Source: Lachnospiraceae bacterium (GTDB lineage Bacteria > Bacillota > Clostridia > Lachnospirales > Lachnospiraceae). From it: a DNA stretch of 64,000 bases. Both the position numbers and the translations under genes were made by a program. The notes under the pieces are model-generated. The model saw only the letters and a list, made by a program, of their open reading frames with translations. It was not told the DNA's origin and made no database searches. Positions 60,095 to 64,000 of the stretch are shown here, one piece after another. The DNA is taken from assembly GCA_900199595.1 (NCBI GenBank), contig FZRB01000002.1, positions 93,880 to 157,879 on the forward strand. The letters run 5' to 3'. How positions within the stretch are numbered: the first letter of the stretch is position 1; the number at the start of each line of letters is the position of its first letter.

Positions 60095-60388
60095 TTATTT
60101 AGTTATCTTTGCTTTCTTTGGAGCCTTAGCTTTCTTAATCATCTTCTTATACTTAGAAAGCTTATTCTTTGGTACTTTGAATTTAGCATTTTCATTAATA
60201 TTATAAAATGCTTTACTACCAATCTTCTTGAGTACCTTTGATTTGATTTTTATACTCTTTAGATCAAAACATCCATTAGCAGCATTCTTGCCTATCTGTG
60301 TCACATACTTACCTACCGTAAGTTTCTGTATCTTGCTGCCCTTAAATGTATTATTTGCAATAGCTGTCACTTTAAATTTCACACCGCC
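60095..60388 (-). pseudogene. C-terminal fragment of a BspA-LRR protein
   Basis: About 97 codons reading GGVKFKVTAIANNTFKG...KKIGSKAFYNI...KKAKITK stop, alignable with the end of the transglutaminase-LRR protein at 3187 (GVKYKVNAIG, AFKGNTK, GGKSFTKI). Upstream codons from about 60389 do not match LRR proteins, so the 5' end is lost at the junction with the DUF1016 fragment. Confidence 0.8.
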
Positions 60389-60391
60389 AAG

Positions 60392-60661
60392 ATTACTCAT
60401 CAGGATGTAGGACAGATGGATATGTATATAAGAATGTATGATGAGTTTAAAAAGCAGGAAGATGATAATCCAACTATTGGAATTATTCTTTGTTCGGAAA
60501 CAGATGAGGATATTGCTAAGTATTCTGTAATGCATGGAAATGAGCAGCTCTTCGCTTCAAAGTATAAACTATATCTTCCAACTGAAGAAGAATTAAAGAA
60601 TGAAATTGAAACTCAAAAAGCTTTGTATTATTTACAACAAAAGGATAAAGATGAAGAATAG
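60392..60661 (+). pseudogene. C-terminal fragment of a YhcG/DUF1016 PDDEXK nuclease-like gene
   Basis: Reads THQDVGQMDMYIRMYDEF...DDNPTIGIILCSETDEDIAKYSV...KYKLYLPTEEELKNEIE, the conserved end of the DUF1016 (YhcG) PDDEXK family. The N-terminal winged-helix and most of the nuclease core are missing, broken at about 60392, back-to-back with the LRR fragment. Confidence 0.85.
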
Positions 60662-60662
60662 A

Positions 60663-60690
60663 AAATTGTCGACTTGCTAAGTCGACAATT
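60663..60690 (+). terminator. Hairpin after the DUF1016 fragment
   Basis: Perfect 11-bp arms attgtcgactt (60665-60675) and aagtcgacaat (60679-60689), 4 bases after the stop codon. Lacks a long T run on the plus strand, so weak. Confidence 0.6.
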
Positions 60691-60696
60691 CAATAA

Positions 60697-60720
60697 TGTG
60701 CTAATACGTATGCTAATACG
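60697..60720 (+). repeat. Tandem 12-bp repeats inside right end
   Basis: tgtgctaatacg followed by tatgctaatacg, the counterpart of 57282-57305. Confidence 0.6.
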
Positions 60721-60763
60721 ATTCGAATTTTACGGTTTTTAAGCATTAAGCCACTTTGCAAGA

Positions 60764-60787
60764 AAAACCTCGGCAATCTACCGAGGT
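60764..60787 (-). terminator. Terminator 3' of the right tRNA-like repeat
   Basis: acctcgg (60767-60773) and ccgaggt (60781-60787) with a 7-base loop and ttttt on the minus strand. Confidence 0.75.
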
Positions 60788-60792
60788 CTTAG

Positions 60793-60825
60793 AGCAGGGG
60801 TACAAGGATTCGAACCTTGCACCTA
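60793..60825 (-). repeat. Right 33-bp direct repeat, tRNA 3'-end-like (candidate attR)
   Basis: Identical to 57170-57202. It is the 3' end of a longer structured minus-strand stretch (see next entry). Confidence 0.7.
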
Positions 60826-60945
60826 CGGTGTCGCGCTTCTCGTCAAACTGTCAATTACGCAAGCGTTTTGACAGCTTTCCTCGAAGTTCGCGCAAATGAC
60901 GGAGTCAGAGAACTATGATTCTCTGCCATCAAAACCGCTATTTTA
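60793..60945 (-). ncRNA. Structured RNA or degenerate tRNA ending in a T arm
   Basis: Minus strand 60945-60793 has gcggttttgat (like a tRNA-Gln anticodon arm with loop ttTTGat), a 7-bp hairpin cagagaa/ttctctg, a long stem gcgcgaacttcg/cgagaagcgcg with inner ctgtcaa/ttgacag, the T arm and acceptor 3' strand, then a terminator. No 5' acceptor strand (aggggta) is found upstream, so it is not a normal tRNA. A promoter-like tttaca/tagtaa pair lies ahead. Confidence 0.35.
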
Positions 60946-61005
60946 CTATGTTCTTCAGTGTTAAAATGTAAAAAGTTATCTATATATTTATCTACACATA
61001 TGAGA

Positions 61006-61048
61006 AACCTCGCAGTCACCGCGAAATACCACGAAATCACCGCGAAAT
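61006..61048 (+). repeat. 43-bp repeat with three short iterons (copy 1)
   Basis: aacctcgcagtc followed by three accgcgaaat-like units spaced 10-11 bases. A close copy lies at 61252-61294. Confidence 0.75.
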
Positions 61049-61251
61049 AGAGATATTCTCTAGTTAGTCCATTTAAGTCTTAACATCAATTTAAGACTAT
61101 AAGACTATCTTTATATTCCAAACAGGTTTTTAGCCCTCATAAACCGTCTATTTTAGGGCCTTACAGTCTTTTTATCATAAAATAGATCTATCAAAAATTG
61201 CTAGTTGTTGTCATTTATCATCTCATATATATGAGGCTTAACAACCATTGG

Positions 61252-61294
61252 ACCTCGCAGTCGCCACGAAATCACCGCGAAATCACCGCGAAAT
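61252..61294 (+). repeat. 43-bp repeat with three short iterons (copy 2)
   Basis: acctcgcagtc followed by ccacgaaat and two caccgcgaaat units, 11-base period, ending 1 base before the stop of the AlbA-type gene. The 203 bases between the copies have short hairpins (taagtctta/taagacta; tctcata/tatgagg) and no gene. 60946-61005 shows nothing further. Confidence 0.75.
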
Positions 61295-61295
61295 T

Positions 61296-62756
61296 TTATT
61301 TTATACTATAGGTATGTGTGGTATCATATTTGTTTCCATTAATGATAATCAAATCTTTTTCTAATAGTTTAGTTAGTTTATTATTAACCGTTCTTTTAGT
61401 TTTATCAATCAATATTGCCAAGTCTTCTGCTTTAGCCTCTTTTCTGGCAGCGATAAAAGTGAGAATCTTCTTCTCATCTGAATCCAACTGCTTCCATATA
61501 TCATCGCCTATCTCGTGATGCACACTTTCTTTCTGTCTGGCACTACGCATAACTATATTGTTTTTGAGAATCAGCTTCACTCCTTGTTTTTCCGGTTCAG
61601 TATAAATCGGAGCATCAAGGAAATATTCAGCCATATCAGAATATATACGCTTCACACCCTCATTCAGCTCTCTGACATATTCAAAATCTGTCATAACACG
61701 AGCAATTCTAGGATTTCTGGAAAAACTAGTCGTTCTAATATTCTGAACAGTAACTATATTAGGCAGTTTTCCCGGACTATCTATTTCCAAACGATCATCA
61801 AACATGGAAACCTTTATATATTTGCCTTCCATTCCATATTCACGATGAGCCACCGCATTTACAATTCCCTCAACCCAGGCAAATTCAGGATATTCAGGAA
61901 CAACAGAAAACTTACCTGTATTAGGATTAAGAGCATTGAATTCTCTAAGCTGGTCTTTAATAAACGTTTTAGCTTCATCTATCAGTTTTAATATGGGTTT
62001 TTCAAAAGATTTATCTTTTACTACATTCATTTCGGTACCAACCTTTATATCAGTACCCATGTAGCGAATAAACCTTATGCGACAGTTAGGATAAAACTGA
62101 GCAATATTTTTAGCGAACAAAAGCACCGCTGCGTTAGTAAGATAATCCCTGCCGTTCTTTCGTTTCATCATTCCCCGTCCACGCAAAATCTGAGCAATAT
62201 CAACTCCAACTGCATCTATTCTCTTCTTGTATTCTTCAATGAGTTCAACATCCAAATCCTCTATTTCAGCATCCTCATTTATCTCATCTTCGTAATGCCT
62301 GGAACCCTTTTCATATTCTAATCGTTTTATATCTTCGCCTTTTAATTCTCTGGTTCTATCACCGATTCTTAACCAAACAGAATCATTGGACATGTATATT
62401 ATTCTATCTATGCTTGGTTCAATGTGGAGAAGTAATATGCGATCAGGCTCTCCCTTACAATTTATTACATCTATAAACTCTTCTTTATATACTGGCATCG
62501 GACGACAATGATCCTTTGGCAGATTAATAAATTGGTTAATCTTATCTTCACCAAACTCATTAATACCTTCAACCTTCATGGTTTTATCACTTATTCCAAT
62601 AATAAGGACTCCTCCTTCAGCATTAGCAAATGCAGGAATCCAGGGAGCTATATCAGAAGGCTTAACCTTTGCAGATTTTCTATCAAAAAACTTATTTTCA
62701 TGTTTAGTTGTCATATATTCCAATGTATAAGTTGGATTTATTATAGATTTAATCAT
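61296..62756 (-). CDS. Schlafen/AlbA_2-type ATP-binding protein with C-terminal winged helix
   Basis: 486 residues. The N-terminal AlbA_2 (Schlafen-like) domain has HENKFFDRKSAKV and FANAEGGVLIIGISD at about 20-60. A central helical part leads to a HATPase-like domain (GIVNAVAHREYGMEGKYIKVSMFDDRLEIDSPGKLPNIV; GHKL N-box analog with the conserved glutamate replaced by NAVAHREY) and a C-terminal winged HTH (ADLAILIDKTKRTVNNKLTKLLEKDLI). Such genes are called transcriptional regulators or Fic-like/ATP-binding proteins and are frequent in mobile regions. The ATG at 62756 has gggga upstream. The in vivo role is unknown. Confidence 0.85.
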   Translation of the reverse strand: MIKSIINPTYTLEYMTTKHENKFFDRKSAKVKPSDIAPWIPAFANAEGGVLIIGISDKTMKVEGINEFGEDKINQFINLPKDHCRPMPVYKEEFIDVINCKGEPDRILLLHIEPSIDRIIYMSNDSVWLRIGDRTRELKGEDIKRLEYEKGSRHYEDEINEDAEIEDLDVELIEEYKKRIDAVGVDIAQILRGRGMMKRKNGRDYLTNAAVLLFAKNIAQFYPNCRIRFIRYMGTDIKVGTEMNVVKDKSFEKPILKLIDEAKTFIKDQLREFNALNPNTGKFSVVPEYPEFAWVEGIVNAVAHREYGMEGKYIKVSMFDDRLEIDSPGKLPNIVTVQNIRTTSFSRNPRIARVMTDFEYVRELNEGVKRIYSDMAEYFLDAPIYTEPEKQGVKLILKNNIVMRSARQKESVHHEIGDDIWKQLDSDEKKILTFIAARKEAKAEDLAILIDKTKRTVNNKLTKLLEKDLIIINGNKYDTTHTYSIK

Positions 62757-62900
62757 TGCTAATCCCCACAACTTCTTAAATTAAACCTTATAATACCACC
62801 ATTTTCTCTTTCTGTCATTGAACTTGTAGTACAAAAACACATTTTTCACAAACTTCAGTTCTATTCAGATCTAATCAGGATTTTCTTCCTGATAAATCGA

Positions 62901-62941
62901 AAAGATGACACTTTGAACCTGGTTCAAATGTCATCTTTTCT
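62901..62941 (-). terminator. Terminator of the right-edge surface protein gene
   Basis: aaaagatgaca(c/t)ttgaacc arms at about 62901-62918 and 62921-62940 make a long near-perfect hairpin, with cttttc on the minus strand. A second hairpin, agggct.../agccct, lies at 62967-62993. No gene in 62757-63001. Confidence 0.75.
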
Positions 62942-63001
62942 TTCTGGTTTGTAGCATAAGTATAGGGCTACACCATTTTGATGCAGCCCTGTCTGAATAG
63001 C

Positions 63002-64000
63002 TTATTTTTTTATTTTGACCTTCTTAGCCTTACTCCATTTACTATATACCTTCTTATTATTGGAGTCCTTGACGTACGATCTTACTCTTACGTAATAGGT
63101 CTTGTTCTTCTTCAGTTTTTTAAGTGTAAGTGTTGTCTTAGAAAGGCTCTTTTTCTTAGTCGACTTTTTAAAGTCTTTGCTTAAGGAATATTGTACCTGG
63201 TAGCCCTTTACACCCTTAACCTTTTTCCACTTTATTGTTATCTTTTTGGTCTTCTTGTTCTTTACGCTCTTAAGTGTAGGTGTCTTCGGCTTCTTAACAG
63301 TCTTCTTAGGCGTTGCCGTTGGTGTCGGTGTCTTCGTCGGAGTTACCGTTGATGTTACAGTTGCCGTAGCCGTAGGTTTCACTACAGAAGTTGGAGTTGC
63401 CGAAGGTGTAGCGTCTCCTGTAGGATTCTTAGATGGAGTCGCACTTGGTGTAGAGGTTGGTGTTGCTTCCACTTCTGTTGTAGGAGTTGCTGTTACCTCT
63501 ACCACTGGTGTTGTTGTAGATTCCGCTGTTGGTGTTGTACTTGGTACACCTGTTGGCTCACTTGTAGGCTCTCCTGTAGGTTCACCAGTTGGCTCTGTTG
63601 TCGGATTTACAGCAGGTGTCTCTGTTGCTTCTGCAGAAGGTGTTGCTGTTACTTCAGCTGTCGGATTAACTTCCGGAGTAGCACTTGGTGCTGCAGTTGG
63701 CTCCTTTGTAGGTTCTGCCGTTGGATTCTCCGTCGGTGTCTTACTCGGTTCTACTGTTGGGCTCGCTGTAGGCTCTGTTGTCGGCTCTGCTGTTGGGCTT
63801 GCCGTTGGTTTCGCTGTCGGCTCTGCTGTTGGACTTGCCGTTGGTTTCACTGTTGGGCTCGCCGTTGGTTCACTTGTCGGTACCGCTGTCGGACTTGCCG
63901 TTGATACACTTGTTGGTACCGCTGTCGGACTTGCCGTTGGCGCACTTGTTGGCTTAGCTGTCGGGCTTGCCGTTGGCTTCGCTGTCGGTTCTGCTGTCGG
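63002..64000 (-). CDS. Pro-Thr-rich surface protein with FN3 module (partial, runs off window)
   Basis: The stop is at 63002 and the frame is open through the last base (64000), so only the C-terminal ~333 codons are visible. From the right edge inward it is a long Pro-Thr-Ala-Ser repeat linker (ASPTAKPTASPTAEPT types), then an FN3 domain (GYQVQYSLSKDF, TYYVRVRSYV) and the same Lys-rich tail (SKWSKAKKVKIKK) as the genes at 57.3 and 53.3 kb. The first functional part is outside the window. An internal GTG at 63850 is not a credible start because the linker continues upstream. Confidence 0.85.
   Translation of the reverse strand, partial: PTAEPTAKPTASPTAKPTSAPTASPTAVPTSVSTASPTAVPTSEPTASPTVKPTASPTAEPTAKPTASPTAEPTTEPTASPTVEPSKTPTENPTAEPTKEPTAAPSATPEVNPTAEVTATPSAEATETPAVNPTTEPTGEPTGEPTSEPTGVPSTTPTAESTTTPVVEVTATPTTEVEATPTSTPSATPSKNPTGDATPSATPTSVVKPTATATVTSTVTPTKTPTPTATPKKTVKKPKTPTLKSVKNKKTKKITIKWKKVKGVKGYQVQYSLSKDFKKSTKKKSLSKTTLTLKKLKKNKTYYVRVRSYVKDSNNKKVYSKWSKAKKVKIKK

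Larger units (their letters stand above)
57170..60825. mobile_element. Candidate integrative-island remnant with toxin-antitoxin
   Basis: About 3.66 kb bounded by the 33-bp direct repeats and by a tandem pair of 12-bp repeats just inside each end (57282-57305 and 60697-60720), the arrangement of core att and arm-type sites of tyrosine-recombinase elements. It carries a surface protein, a toxin-antitoxin pair and two truncated genes. No integrase is present, so it is non-autonomous or decayed. Inference. Confidence 0.5.

Noticed and set aside
59305..62756. Antiphage defence island (toxin-antitoxin, DUF1016 fragment, Schlafen/AlbA-type protein)
   Set aside because: The DUF1016 gene is truncated, the AlbA-type gene lies outside the repeats, and no known multi-gene defence system is complete, so only a weak resemblance remains.

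Overview
The window looks like a chromosomal segment of a low-to-mid GC Firmicute, most likely a Lachnospiraceae (Butyrivibrio/Coprococcus-like) gut bacterium. The inference rests on the large Alu-type SRP RNA, the glmS ribozyme, Gram-positive signal peptides and lipoboxes, a DivIVA/MreB cell-shape locus, and many secreted glycan-active proteins with Pro-Thr linkers, BspA-type leucine-rich repeats and very lysine-rich C-termini. No species is claimed.

1-9.1 kb: an IS4-type insertion sequence with hairpins in its transposase leader, then minus-strand genes: a small membrane protein and an HD phosphohydrolase, SRP RNA, a secreted transglutaminase/LRR protein, rsmA, tadA, a secreted repeat protein, a 236-bp imperfect palindrome, tRNA-Gly(CCC) and tatD. 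9.2-14.3 kb: a plus-strand cluster (aminotransferase, malQ, plsC, a membrane protein, CPBP protease). 14.3-22 kb: minus-strand recD2-comF-ddl, then a DivIVA-like coiled-coil protein, a PocR/GAF/PAS sensor and mreB. 22-26.4 kb: glmS, a left-handed beta-helix protein and glmM (UDP-GlcNAc precursor supply) behind a glmS ribozyme with an unusually large P1 region.

26.5-31.4 kb: a giant secreted GH16 beta-glucanase, whose catalytic domain is interrupted by two near-identical carbohydrate-binding modules, divergent from an AraC regulator. 31.7-41.8 kb: a Rpn-type nuclease, a flippase-like membrane protein, glgB, rpsT, a GH130 phosphorylase, an rRNA methyltransferase, an MFS transporter and a lipoprotein. 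malQ and glgB indicate alpha-glucan storage; GH16, GH3 and GH130 indicate use of plant beta-glucan and mannan. 41.8-50.4 kb: a MutS-like ATPase, an acyltransferase-hydrolase fusion, an EAL phosphodiesterase, a zinc-ribbon membrane protein, PrsW and a membrane-anchored hydrolase.

50.5-64 kb is the accessory part. A GH3 lipoprotein, a three-repeat lipoprotein and a Pro-Thr/FN3 surface protein form a probable operon; the last has an apparent one-base frameshift at its start. An esterase follows, with the tail of an ABC ATPase gene left behind it. A 3.6-kb segment (57170-60825) is bounded by 33-bp direct repeats resembling a tRNA 3' end, each with a tandem pair of 12-bp repeats about 75 bp inside. 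It carries an LRR/FN3 surface protein, a toxin-antitoxin pair and two genes truncated head-to-head, and no integrase; I read it as an integrative-island remnant. Beyond it lie a Schlafen/AlbA-type ATP-binding protein and a second FN3 surface protein that runs off the window. The shared FN3 modules are nearly identical in DNA and probably recombine.
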